DNA from: Blepharisma japonicum
Lineage: Eukaryota; Ciliophora; Heterotrichea; Heterotrichida; Blepharismidae
DNA length: 64,000 nt
Assembly: GCA_949751835.1 (NCBI GenBank)
Contig: CATKHK010000044.1
Span: 310,001-374,000 of the forward strand
Direction of reading: 5' to 3'
The notes below the pieces were generated by a model. That model was not told where the DNA came from and ran no database searches. It saw only the letters and a program-made list of their open reading frames with translations. Shown here one piece after another: positions 45,660-57,157 of the stretch (the first letter of the stretch is position 1; every line of letters begins with the position of its first letter). The position numbers and the translations under genes were made by a program.

Positions 45660-46377
45660 ATGGAGCAATGCTCTTTATTTGGAATTTTCGGAGGGCTTGT
45701 GCAGCTCACACTTGCTTCTGTTTGCTTTTTCTCGCTTTTTGGTATTTTGTAACTCAGTAAAGAGATATTATGAGCATCCACCCCGTCCCTTAATTATTTT
45801 CATCTTAGTATGTTTTACTTAGGACACATCTAAACAAATAGTCTCTGCAATACTTGCCCACGTCATGAACTTAATGGCAGCAGTAATCCTTACAAATCGC
45901 CAAGGAGACGAAAACCCTTGCTGCTGATATTTCATCAATATTTCAATAGACTGCACAATTGGAGTTTTCTCAGCTTACACTTTACTTAAATTAGTAGAAA
46001 AAATAAGCTGACATAAAGGATGACTGAAGCTCATAAGTGGCTATTACTCAGAGCTTTCTGAAGACGAAGTGGATTTAGGAATCTGGGCTTTACAACTTAT
46101 GTGCTGGGGGACAATTATCATTACGGTGATTTTTATGCAGACAAAGTGGATTTTAATTATTTTGATCATCATTTACTCTGAGCAGCTAAGTGAAATAGGA
46201 AATTATGTATTAGAGCCTCTCGCTTCGAATCCAAGGGAAGAGCTTATAGTTGTTATGATACTTGTGCCTCTTTTATTTAATATTATACAGCTATGGGTGT
46301 GTGACAGCTTTTTGAAAGCAAAGCCAGGGTCTAAATCGCCTGCAATTATTATGAGGGAGTCTATAGAGAAATTTTAA
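45660..46377 (+). CDS. STIMATE/TMEM110-family multispan membrane protein
   Basis: Three exons (45660-45741, 45758-45807, 45823-46377) encode 228 residues after removing a 16-nt and a 15-nt intron; the net 31-nt shift explains why the downstream frame differs from that of the start. The spliced sequence reads FFSLFVKRYYEHPPRPLIIFILDTSKQ, aligning with human STIMATE ([26 protein letters not shown]). Later matches include HVMNL, ENPCCWYFINISIDCTIGV and the C-terminal LVPLLFNIIQLWVCDSFL. Four to five membrane segments are visible; three TGA codons are Trp. Animal STIMATE is an ER membrane protein that promotes STIM1 activation at ER-plasma-membrane contacts. Whether this ciliate has a STIM partner cannot be told here, so a general ER-contact role is more cautious. 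Confidence 0.87.
45742..45757 (+). other. 16-nt spliceosomal intron
   Basis: GTATTTTGTAACTCAG in the STIMATE gene contains an in-frame stop in the unspliced frame. Removal gives the conserved LFVKRYYEHPP reading. It is one base longer than the usual 15 nt. Confidence 0.85.
45808..45822 (+). other. 15-nt spliceosomal intron
   Basis: GTATGTTTTACTTAG sits exactly before the conserved DTSKQ motif of the STIMATE gene. Its terminal TAG would stop the frame if retained. Confidence 0.88.
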
Positions 46378-46562
46378 GTAATAAACTAATTGAATAAGCA
46401 ATAAAATTTCATATTAAAATAATATCAAATACTCTCTAATAAAAGCTTATGGTTTCTGATTTTCTAAATTGATATTATGGATCTTCAAGTTAATTTTATC
46501 TTTAATTTAAAAGATATAAAGCAAATTAAATAACTTTAAAGAAGCTTTATTAATGTTTAATG

Positions 46563-47216
46563 TTAATTTCCACAGCATTTCTTTTCTTGTGCCTTAGGAT
46601 TCGTTGCTAGCTGTGTAGCCAAATGATTAGTCTGAGACATTCTCCCAGATCTCGTATTCCCAGCTTGACTTTTTACATTATAAATAGCCTGCAATAGCCC
46701 TTCAAATGCTTCTTTGACTCTCACAATAGTTATCGCTGAAGTTTCCTCAAACAGCAACCCGTTTTCCTGTGCAAACCTCACACCTTGCTCCTTTGTGATT
46801 TTTCTAGAATCAGGATTTCTATCACATAAATCCACTTTATTGCCCACTAATAAAATAACTATATCAGGCTCAGCGTTTTCTCTTAGTTCCTCCATCCACC
46901 TCTTGACACTTGCAAAGGTTTTCTCATTAGTTACGTCATAAACTAGTAAAGCTCCTACAGCTCTTCGATAGTGAGCACATGTAATTGCTCTATACCTTTC
47001 TTGGCCTGCTGTGTCCCATATTTGGGCTTTTACAATTCCTCCAGACTCTAATGGAACAGTGCGGGTTGCAAACTCAACTCCTATAGTCGAGGTTGGGTTT
47101 TTTGGAAGCGTCCCTTTGATATAGCGTGATAATAAATGGGTTTTTCCAACTCCGGCTTCACCTACTAAAACGATTTTGTAAAGGTAGTCGTAGTCTTCGT
47201 CGCGAGTCCTTTGCAT
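46563..47216 (-). CDS. Rab11-like small GTPase
   Basis: A 217-aa protein from ATG 47216 (MQRTRDEDYDYLYKIVLVG); 11 extra codons upstream begin only at a TTG and are not used. All nucleotide-binding motifs are present: GEAGVGKT, the effector Thr in TSTIGVEFATR, WDTAGQERYRAIT, GNKVD and ETSA. The switch and N-terminal sequence DEDYDYLYKIV are nearest to Rab11. The switch-II Gln is intact, so it should hydrolyse GTP. It ends in CCGN, a double Cys suited to geranylgeranylation. Rab11 family members control recycling endosomes and, in ciliates, contractile vacuole or food vacuole traffic; the exact branch needs a tree. Confidence 0.92.
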   Translation of the reverse strand: MQRTRDEDYDYLYKIVLVGEAGVGKTHLLSRYIKGTLPKNPTSTIGVEFATRTVPLESGGIVKAQIWDTAGQERYRAITCAHYRRAVGALLVYDVTNEKTFASVKRWMEELRENAEPDIVILLVGNKVDLCDRNPDSRKITKEQGVRFAQENGLLFEETSAITIVRVKEAFEGLLQAIYNVKSQAGNTRSGRMSQTNHLATQLATNPKAQEKKCCGN

Positions 47217-47459
47217 TTTAGAATTATTTAAAACATCAAAAATATTCAAAAATTAGAAAAATTTCAATAAAAAATTAATAAAAAAACCCTGGAAGCTCTA
47301 TTCTTTATTTCTCAAGAGGGTATTATTTTAGATAATATTGCTTCTTTTGTATATCAAAATTCTTAACTAATGCTGAATTTACTTTTTAGTGCGAAAACCC
47401 CTCTAAAACCGTTATAAAATCTAGTCCTTAATGTCACTGATTTCCTTACTGAATAATAA

Positions 47460-48278
47460 ATGGCAAAATCAAAAAAACTAGTCTTACTCCTGTTCCTCCT
47501 AATTTCCTTTTCATCAGCATACACAACAAAAACCATAGCTAATAGTGTTGTCCTTGGGTGGTACTTCCCTTCTACTACAACTATCACATTTTACCTCTCA
47601 GTCCCTACATCTAATTTGTCAAATAAATCCTGGGGCTACTATGGCTTAGGTTTCAAAACATCTGGAAGTAGCTCAAAGATGTCAGGAGCGGATTGTGTCA
47701 TTGCAGTCCTATCAAAAGGAACTGTAGACAGTGTTTCTTGCACAGGAAATAATTATACCCCAGAAGACGCATTCTCATTAACAGGGATTACTTCGTTTAC
47801 AAATGGAACAAATACAGTATACCAGTGGACAAGAAATTTGAGTGGAGGCACTAATCATATGACATTAGCTGGTGACACAAGCTATAAGCTGATTTGGTGT
47901 TATGGGCAATATTCAGGAGATTATATACAACATTCAAAGGATGGAAGTATAAGTCTTACGTTGACTTATGATGCAGTATCTCCAGATACTTCAAGCTCTG
48001 GGGGTTCAAGTTCAGGTGGGTCAAGTTCAGGAGGGTCAAGCTCAGGTGGATCAAGTTCAGGAGGGTCAAGTTCAGGTGGATCAAGTTCAGGAGGGTCAAG
48101 TTCAGGTGGGTCAAGTTCAGGTGGGTCAAGTTCATCAGGAGACTCCTCTGATTCGACCACCAATAGCACATGGGTTACTTTGACAGGGTCAACTGATTTG
48201 ACTCCTTCTGGAACTCTATCATCTGCTTACAGCCTCAGTCTTGCAAACATTTTGGCAATTTACCTAGCTATATATTAA
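47460..48278 (+). CDS. DOMON-domain GPI-type surface protein, array copy 1
   Basis: A 272-aa protein: signal peptide (LVLLLFLLISFSSA), one DOMON-like domain (about 25-175), a Ser-Gly stalk of nine SSSGG units, and a hydrophobic C-terminus (SLANILAIYLAIY) typical of a GPI signal. The domain has the DOMON landmarks LGWYFPS, WGYYGLGF and a Met in KMSGADCVIA (Met74), plus a late His in YIQHSKDGS (His158). Met and His at these places are the heme-b ligands in cytochrome-type DOMON proteins such as plant AIR12, so an extracellular redox role is plausible. The two downstream paralogues keep both residues. Confidence 0.8.
   Translation: MAKSKKLVLLLFLLISFSSAYTTKTIANSVVLGWYFPSTTTITFYLSVPTSNLSNKSWGYYGLGFKTSGSSSKMSGADCVIAVLSKGTVDSVSCTGNNYTPEDAFSLTGITSFTNGTNTVYQWTRNLSGGTNHMTLAGDTSYKLIWCYGQYSGDYIQHSKDGSISLTLTYDAVSPDTSSSGGSSSGGSSSGGSSSGGSSSGGSSSGGSSSGGSSSGGSSSGGSSSSGDSSDSTTNSTWVTLTGSTDLTPSGTLSSAYSLSLANILAIYLAIY
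47991..48125 (+). repeat. 15-bp minisatellite encoding SSSGG x9
   Basis: Nine tandem 15-bp units close to TCAAGTTCAGGTGGG form the stalk of DOMON copy 1. Third-base variants (GGA/GGT/GGG, AGC/AGT) alternate, which suggests expansion partly in 30-bp steps. The period is a multiple of three, so length changes keep the frame. Confidence 0.92.
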
Positions 48279-48595
48279 TTTTAGTAAATATATAAGAAAT
48301 TTAAAATCTAGGTCTTGAAGCATCTTCAAATTTCACAGAATAGCTTATTAGCCTTCTTTTTTTTAAAAGAATAGTTGCTTACTCAAAATTTTAAAAAAAT
48401 ACAAATTTTTTTATTTCTGGAAAATATATAACTTGTCAGAATTATTTAAGATTTACCTTGCTTGTCTAGCATGTTGATAGCTTTTTTCTTTTGATTTTAT
48501 GTCTAATTAAAAAAATCCCAAAAAATTTTGTAACGCTTCAAAATTCCATGAAATTGGTATATGGAGATTTTTAACAAATTTTAGCTGGGCTATAA
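48279..48595 (+). other. Intergenic spacer between DOMON copies 1 and 2
   Basis: 317 AT-rich bases. The last 15 or so bases read GGGCTATAAATGG, ending in the start codon of copy 2; copy 3 has GGACTATAAATGG at the same place, so a TATA-like or initiator string directly abuts the ATG. Confidence 0.45.
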
Positions 48596-49222
48596 ATGGT
48601 GCTCTTCAAAGGATTAATTTCTTTTCTCATCCTTTCCTTCTCCTTAACCTCAGCCTACACTGCAATTGAAATTACTAGCAATATTTACTTGGGCTGGTAT
48701 TTTCCTTCAACTACAACTATAAAATTTTACCTTTCAGTCTCGACATCCAAGCTGTCAGACAGCAGCTATGGCTATGTTGGTCTTGGCTTTAAGACTTCTG
48801 GCAGTGCTACGGATATGACTGGAGCGGATTGTGCGATAGTTGCCTTATCCCAAAAATCTATTGAGAGTGTTCAATGCGCTGCTGATGGTTACCCAGCTTC
48901 TGACACGTTTTCTTTATCTGGGTTTACCTCATATACGAATGGAACTTTCACTGTATATGAGTGGACAAGAGCCTTAAGCAATGGAGGAACATCTTATCAT
49001 ATGACTTTGGCATCTGGAACTGAGTATAAACTAATTTACAGTCACGGCCAGTATAGCAACAATCAGCCAGTCCAGCATACAAGTGAGGGAGGTACAAGCT
49101 TGACATTAGCTTATGATACAACAGCTCCTCCTGCTGCGAGCTCAAGTGGCAGTGGAACCCCTACTGACTCTTCTTCAACTATTATAGGGGTGGGAATAGT
49201 CATTTTATTGATGGCGAACTAA
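48596..49222 (+). CDS. DOMON-domain GPI-type surface protein, array copy 2
   Basis: A 208-aa paralogue of copy 1 with signal peptide (LISFLILSFSLTSA), the same DOMON domain (LGWYFPSTTTIKFYL, YGYVGLGFKTSG, DMTGADCAIVAL), the Met in DMTGADC and the His in VQHTSEGG. The stalk is reduced to a few Ser/Gly/Pro residues, and the C-terminus (STIIGVGIVILLMAN) is hydrophobic as in a GPI signal. All Trp use TGG. It is the shortest copy and lacks the repeat stalk of the other two. Confidence 0.8.
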   Translation: MVLFKGLISFLILSFSLTSAYTAIEITSNIYLGWYFPSTTTIKFYLSVSTSKLSDSSYGYVGLGFKTSGSATDMTGADCAIVALSQKSIESVQCAADGYPASDTFSLSGFTSYTNGTFTVYEWTRALSNGGTSYHMTLASGTEYKLIYSHGQYSNNQPVQHTSEGGTSLTLAYDTTAPPAASSSGSGTPTDSSSTIIGVGIVILLMAN

Positions 49223-49635
49223 ATAACTAAAATAGAAATTTCTCATAATTTGCCTAATTTAATCTTTGAGTTAAAATCATTCTTTATTGATCCTTATATT
49301 TTAATTTCTGAAATTCATAGCTGGATTTTTGTATATTTTGTTTTAAGACCATATAATTCAAATGATCAAAAATCTATTTGAATTATTCTCATAATTGCAT
49401 AGATTTCAATTATTATTTCTCACTGTGCAGTTTTGCAAAATATCAGTTTATTATATAGTTTTTGTGGCGATTTTTAAATTTCCTATAAATTACACTCTAA
49501 ATAGTAGTATATTATACTTGTTTTGAAATTTTTTCTTTCTAATCCTTTGACTCATTTTTTCTAATAATATATAATAAAATCTATTGCTTGGACTATCGAA
49601 AATTTAGTCAAAGTCTGAAAAATTTTTTTTCTTTC

Positions 49636-49935
49636 ATTGGAGAAAATTTCTAACCTGGGGCCCTTTTTAAAACCCTAACTTCTTTGTGATTTCTATCATT
49701 TTGTTCTTATCTCAGCATACACAACAAGATACTTCAGGAAATATTATTTTTGGTCGATTTCTTTAAGAAATTTATTTATTTTCCGCCCATATAAAACTTG
49801 TGCCTTTAAAAATGGTCTGATGAAATAAGCAAACTAAATATATTTGATTGCCTAGCAAATTCTTAAAATTATAGACATTTTCCAGGTCATTGGCTGGTAA
49901 AAATTAAAATTATGAAACTACAAAAGGTTTCTTAG
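49636..49935 (+). pseudogene. Decayed DOMON array copy
   Basis: The segment opens with ATTGGAGAAAATTTC, identical to the 5' flank of DOMON copy 3 (50669-50683). It is followed by recognisable remains of the signal peptide (CAGCATACACAACAA, matching the TCTGCCTACACAACA of copy 3), the GWYFPS region, and further downstream a GATTGC...GCAAATTC stretch like that of copy 3. The start codon region and frame are lost and parts are deleted, so it cannot encode the protein. It is a host gene relic between copies 2 and 3. Confidence 0.6.
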
Positions 49936-50005
49936 GCCAAACTCTAATTTGCTTAGCGAAGAATATTTAGAGGAATATAATACTTGCTTGATTTACGATA
50001 ATAAA

Positions 50006-50335
50006 ATGTCAGATATTTTAAGAGCATGTTTTTTGTGTCAATTATGATCAAGTTTTAGTACTTTAGAACCTGATGGATTACGTTCTGGTGTTCGAACTTT
50101 ATCATTAAGCCCTATAATTAATGATAAAATTCAGATAGTCTGATCAGATATTTCTAGGCTTCTAGTAATAATGGCGGATGCTTATTCAATCGGATTAATT
50201 TTTTTGGCTTTAACTAGCTGGTATCTATTTTTTGCCTTAGTCTTTCAGCCATTTCAGCCATTTCAGCCATTTCAGCCATATATCTACAATTTATTAATTT
50301 TTGTAAAATATAAAAAACTTTTAATCCAAAAATAA
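50006..50335 (+). CDS. Hypothetical 109-aa ORF with hydrophobic segment
   Basis: With TGA as Trp there is an open frame from ATG 50006 to TAA 50333. It encodes a polar N-terminus, a hydrophobic stretch (AYSIGLIFLALTSWYLFFAL) and a tail with QPF repeated from a 9-bp tandem repeat. 110 codons without TAA or TAG is longer than expected in this AT-rich spacer, and the frame is also open for about 30 codons upstream. It matches no family I know and lies in a region of gene decay, so it may be a fragment of a membrane-protein gene. Confidence 0.3.
50242..50278 (+). repeat. 9-bp tandem repeat (TTTCAGCCA) x4
   Basis: Four uninterrupted copies of TTTCAGCCA, directly visible. In the ORF around it they encode FQP repeats. 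Confidence 0.9.
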
Positions 50336-50698
50336 AAGCTTCTTAAAGCGTTCTTAAATAGCTCAATAGGCTAGATTACTTCAAATGATGTGTAATTATC
50401 GAAACTCTAAAAATTTTTTTTTTATTTTTCCAAAAATAAGATAGTTTTTAAATTTTTTTAAGAAATAGTATCATTTTAGTTAACAAATTGTCTCTTTCTA
50501 TTAAACTTATAGTCTCTTTTCTAATCTATTGCAAAAATAAGACTCCCAAAATTTTGTAAGATTTTTATTAATTATATAATATCTTATCCTTAATCCTCTA
50601 TACATCCATAGCTATATTTCTCTAATTACAAACCTATTTTTAATTTTATTATATTTTCTCAACCCTATATTGGAGAAAATTTCCTTACCGGACTATAA
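50336..50698 (+). other. 5' flank of DOMON copy 3
   Basis: AT-rich spacer. It holds the 15-nt string ATTGGAGAAAATTTC at 50669-50683, shared exactly with the pseudogene flank, and ACTATAAATGG running into the ATG. Confidence 0.45.
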
Positions 50699-51688
50699 AT
50701 GGCTCTTTTCAAAAAAGTTGTTTCATTTTTACTCTGGTCCTCTTTCCTTGCCTCTGCCTACACAACAAAATCAATTTCAAGCAGCGTTACCTTAGGTTGG
50801 TATTTTCCTTCTAAAACTACAGTCACATTTTACCTTTCCGTCTCCACATCAAAATTGGCAAGTAGCAGCTGAGGATATTATGGCCTTGGAATTAAAGCTT
50901 CCGGAGGCAATAGCCATATGGATCAAGCTGATTGCTTAATTATTGGTCTATCCAGCAAATTCGTACAAAGTGTTTCCTGCACAGGAGATTATTTCCCCAA
51001 TTACGACTCATTTTCTTTGACTGGGTTCTCATCATATACGAATGGAACTTATACAGTATATCAATGGTCAAGAAATTTAAGCTCAGGAGGAACAGCAAAC
51101 CATATGACTTTGGTGTCAGGGACTTCGTATAAGCTGCTTTATTGCAATGGACCCTATCAGTCTCAAGCAATTCAACATCAAAGCCAAGGGAGTACTTCAA
51201 TAACTCTAGCATACGATACTGTAGCTCCAAACTCTTCAGGATCTTCTAGCAGCAGCTCTTCAAGCAGCAGTTCTTCAAGCGGCAGCTCCTCAAGCAGCAG
51301 CTCTTCAAGTAGTAGTTCTTCAAGCAGTGATTCTTCAAGTAGCAGTTCTTCAAACAGCAATTTTACAAGCAGCGACTCTTCAGGTAGCAATTCGACAAGT
51401 AATGATACTTCGAGTAGTGGATCTTCGAGCAGCAGTTCTTCAAGCAGTAGCTCTTCGAATAGTGGGTCTTCAAGTAGTAGCTCTTCAGGCAGCAGTTCTT
51501 CAACTAATGGATCTTCAAGTAGCAGCTCCTCAAGCAGCAGTTCTTCAAGCAGTGGCTCTTCAAGTAGCAGCTCCTCAAGCTCTAATGGAGATTTGCAAAC
51601 TGAATTTACATTAATTCCCTCTGGAACCCTTTCAAACTCTCTATATTTTGTTGGAATTAGTATATCATCATTACTGATAGTAGCTTAA
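50699..51688 (+). CDS. DOMON-domain surface protein with long poly-Ser stalk, array copy 3
   Basis: A 329-aa protein from ATG 50699; a TGA at about 50870 is Trp in SSSWGYYGLG, aligning with TGG in copy 1. Signal peptide, DOMON domain with GWYFPSKTTVTFYL, Met in HMDQADCLIIGL and His in AIQHQSQGS, then a Ser-dominated stalk of about 120 residues (51232-51588) with occasional Gly, Asn, Asp and Thr, and a hydrophobic C-terminus (SLYFVGISISSLLIVA) for GPI attachment. The Ser codons alternate AGC/AGT/TCT/TCA, so it is a decayed or mixed repeat rather than a pure minisatellite. Such a stalk would project the domain from the surface and could be heavily O-glycosylated. Confidence 0.8.
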
Positions 51689-53778
<2,090 letters not shown>

Positions 53779-53875
53779 GTTAAAAACATTTAAGCAATAT
53801 GTCTTAATAGGATTAAGCGATTAGGTTGAAGAGCTTCATCTATAGTTCATGCAAAATTACTTTATGAATTTCAAA

Positions 53876-55534
53876 TTAGTTGGATAATTTATAATTATGA
53901 TTTTTGTTGGCAGCCAAACCCCTCAAAGTTTTATTTAAAAACGGCCTTGAAGTAGTTGGGCGGCTCGTCGGGGGTTTCGGGATGCCTTCTAAAATCCATT
54001 CGTGGTTCAGAGCTTCATCTGGAGTTATTCTCTTCCCTGGGTCTCACTCAAGACATTCTGCATAAAAATTACTTATAATTAAATCCAAAAACAAAGTGTC
54101 GTCGGTTTTAATCTCTTCCCTTATGTCTTTAACACCTGGCTTGTGGATTTTTCCTTTTGAGTTAGGAACGAGTCTTGGGTTTCCAATGCTATCGAAAAAT
54201 ACCTTTCTGCGAGTAGCTATTGCTAGCACGTCCTCTGGAGGAACTCCTCGGATCTCCATGATATACTGAAGCTGCTCAGCCTCGCTTTCGCCAGGAAACA
54301 GGGCATTTCCGGTAAAAAGCTCAGCCAAGATGCACCCAGCAGATCACATGTCTATGCTATAGCTGTAAGGGATTCCCAAAATTATTTCAGGCGCTCTGTA
54401 AAATCGCGATTGTATATAGGTATAAACTCTTTCTGACTCAAAGCAAGAGGACCCAAAGTCGATGACTTTTAATCCTGATTTATTAGCTTGCTTCAGGAGA
54501 ATGTTTTCTGGTTTTAAGTCGCAGTGAATTATATTGAGCTTCTGTATGAATTTCAGGGAAAAAAATATTTGGATTGCAAACCGCCGAATTAAGGAGAGCG
54601 AAAGGCCTTCGAAGTTGTTGGACTTTAATAGGTCGTATAGTGAGGAGCTCAAAAGCTCAAAGACTAAGCAAGTATGCTTTCGAAAAATGAAGTGGTCTTC
54701 CACGTGAATCACGTTGTTAGCGTTATCAGGGTCATATTTTTTTAAAGTGTCTAGAACTTTAACTTCAACTGCAGCTTGATGTCTAAACCGTTTCTTGCTT
54801 TTTACTAGCTTGATGGCCACGTTTTGCATTGTTTTATGGTCGATACACTTACATACCTGCCCAAACGACCCTTTTCCTAGCAATTGCAAAATTTCATATC
54901 GATAGGCAATATGGTCCCCTTTATACAGCTTGAAGTTTCCTTTTTCATCATCAAAACCGTAATTCGGGCCTTGGGAAGTGTAGCTCTTGCTTGACTTGAA
55001 CCCCAAATAATAAATTTCTTTGTATTCCAAAATTTCTGACTGTTCATAGTTTGTCAGGGATTCTCGAAACAATTTTAAGGCAGTGCCAGCTGAGATTGGC
55101 TTCTGCAAACTGGAAAACTCAGTCTGGGGGTCAATCATGGTCTTCTGCAGCTCTTCTTCTCTTGGCTTTGATGGCGGTCGAGGGATTCTTACGCTTCTTT
55201 GAGAGGAATTCAAAACTGTGGAATTTGAAGCAAGCGAGCTGTTCAGAGAGGTATTGGTGAGGTTTAAACTTGGGTTTCCGCGCCTTTCGCGGAGAGATCT
55301 GTAGGTGAGAAGCTTTGAAAGAGGGAGGAGGGGAACTGAGGGCTTGGTTATCACTAAGGAGTTGTTAGATGGAGTTATATCAGAATTTGTGACAATGCTA
55401 TTGAGGGTTGTCGTTAGAGTTGAGCCTAAAAGGAGTCCACGATTGCGGATATTTGACTTGGTTTGGCGAGAAAGACCTCTAAGTGCTTTAATTTCATCGA
55501 TTCTTGATCTAGGAGTTGATCGTTTGCTGCTCAT
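53876..55534 (-). CDS. DYRK2/4-class dual-specificity kinase
   Basis: A 552-aa protein starting at ATG 55534 (MSSKRSTPRS); a TTG five codons upstream is not used. The N-terminal 170 residues are basic and Ser/Thr-rich. Then come the DYRK homology region (LTNYEQSEILEYKEIYYLGF) and the kinase domain: GKGSFGQV, VAIKLVKSKKRF, HCDLKPENILL, DFGSSC, and the activation loop VYTYIQSRFYRAPEIIL with the autophosphorylated Tyr of the YTY motif. Two TGA codons are Trp, including the one in the IDMWSAGCILAEL segment. DYRKs of this class phosphorylate Ser/Thr targets after cis-Tyr autophosphorylation and control cell-cycle exit and cytoskeleton. It is convergent with the beta-tubulin gene (97-bp spacer). 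Confidence 0.95.
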
Positions 55535-55975
55535 TTTAATTTTATGCAAATTTTAGAAGTTGAAAAAACGCAAAATTATTTTTTTAGTTTTAAAATTCTA
55601 ATCAAAATTCATTATCACAGTGAAAGCATTTTCTTATTTGACCAAAAATTGTTTTTTCAATTACTATCATGCATTGGATAAGGCAGGATGAAAAAATGAA
55701 GCAGCTCTAAAGTTTTCTAAGAATTGCAAAGCACATAATTCTCCATTAGCTGATAACAATAAATCACAAGAATATTTTCTAAATAGAAAGAAATTTAATT
55801 CGGATATTTTTTAGAGATCTCATTGAGATACGTAATTTTGGAAGAAATTAATTCGAGGATAGTCAAAACAATTCCAATTTTATCTATTGTGTGAAATCAT
55901 TCAAAAAGCTAAAATATTCAATACGTATTCCATGGCTCCTATCTTTAATTAAGATTAGTAATAAAATCTGCGGTA
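55535..55975. other. 441-bp divergent spacer
   Basis: AT-rich spacer between the DYRK gene and the single-TM protein gene; both promoters must lie here. No further feature is recognised. Confidence 0.35.
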
Positions 55976-56911
55976 ATGGATACTCAAGTAATCATTGGAG
56001 GTCTAGTTGCATGTTTAGGTCTTGGATACCTGGCTTACCGCTATTCAGACGATGGGACATCAGGATCAATTACCCTTTCAAGGGATGATGTAGTCAGGAT
56101 CCTCAAAGAACTTCGTGCTGAACTTATGAATGTCTATATGCAGATCTCAGGTTTCGTTATGAGCATTAGAGAACAGATGGGAACCAGAATTCCTGACGAG
56201 TATATAAAGGATATCATTATGAGCCAAACTCCGATTGCTGAACAGCTCTCAAAAGTTGTAGACAAGATTTATCAAAAGAATTCAATTACAAAAGAAGAAT
56301 TCGAAAAAGCGTGCACTGTTACCTTTGCCAGTGATAGCGAGATTAAAAAGCTTATGGATGATTCAAAAAAAGACCTAGAGAACTCATTTAGCGGCATCGC
56401 TCCCAGTCTTACTGAAGATCTGCCTAGTTTTCTCACTTCTGACCTGACATTAAAGATATTTATAGATATGAATAATGCGACTGTGGTCAGTATGTATGAT
56501 ATCATTGAGGACATTAAATCTAAAGGAATTTCTAACCCTAATAGTCCTCAATTCCAGATGGAGTTCCAAAGGCAGGGACCGAAAATCGAAGCAGCAACAT
56601 TTAAGGTATTTGAAAAATATGGGCTTACTGGGCTTAACTCGCCAGCTAATCTTATTATGCAAAGTGCTATACAAAAATACAGCCAGTTAGACACGAATTT
56701 CAGGGCTTATATGAGTTTGCTAATGCAGCAAATAGAGCCAAAAATGCAGGCAGTCATGACTGGGCAGATAAATCCTAGAGAAATTGAAGTGATAAGAGCT
56801 AGCCTGAATGAGGACCATAAGGTGGTAGAAATTGAAGAAGAGAGCCCTAAAGAGGCTGGGGAAGAAGAGTTTGAAAACGATGACTTACTAGAAGGAGAAG
56901 TTATGGCTTAA
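55976..56911 (+). CDS. Single-TM protein of unknown function
   Basis: A 311-aa protein with an N-terminal anchor (VIIGGLVACLGLGYLAYRY) and a helical cytosolic body with no Cys-rich, catalytic or zinc motif. The C-terminal 35 residues are strongly acidic (EIEEESPKEAGEEEFENDD). No Trp at all. The composition (less biased to A/T codons than its neighbours) suggests good expression. The topology resembles tail- or signal-anchored organelle outer-membrane proteins, but no family is recognised. Confidence 0.72.
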   Translation: MDTQVIIGGLVACLGLGYLAYRYSDDGTSGSITLSRDDVVRILKELRAELMNVYMQISGFVMSIREQMGTRIPDEYIKDIIMSQTPIAEQLSKVVDKIYQKNSITKEEFEKACTVTFASDSEIKKLMDDSKKDLENSFSGIAPSLTEDLPSFLTSDLTLKIFIDMNNATVVSMYDIIEDIKSKGISNPNSPQFQMEFQRQGPKIEAATFKVFEKYGLTGLNSPANLIMQSAIQKYSQLDTNFRAYMSLLMQQIEPKMQAVMTGQINPREIEVIRASLNEDHKVVEIEEESPKEAGEEEFENDDLLEGEVMA

Positions 56912-57157
56912 GTAATAATTATGATATTCATGCGAAATTGCTATCTTTCTAATATTTTATATCTCCACAAAAGCTTTATCACTGCTCAGATTTCATAAAT
57001 AATTTGAAGCTACCATAAGTAATTTATTTTTTAACTTGATCTCCTAAAAATTGAGGAATTCTGCTGGCCTCAATAAGTAATTGCGTTATTCACTGTAAAT
57101 TAATAAAGTCTTTGTAAGTAAAGCCTGACTGCTTCATTTTAAAAAATAAAAAGGTTA

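Noticed and set aside
45488-45834. 14-nt string AGGACACATCTAAA occurring at 45488 and again at 45821 in the STIMATE gene
   Set aside because: Flanking sequence does not align, so it is probably coincidence rather than a partial duplication.
47956-48183. Three ORFs with period-5 peptides on both strands
   Set aside because: They are other-frame readings of the SSSGG-encoding minisatellite in DOMON copy 1.
50085-50110. GTTCGAAC-containing segment as a possible tRNA T-arm
   Set aside because: No matching acceptor, D-arm or anticodon stem could be found around it.
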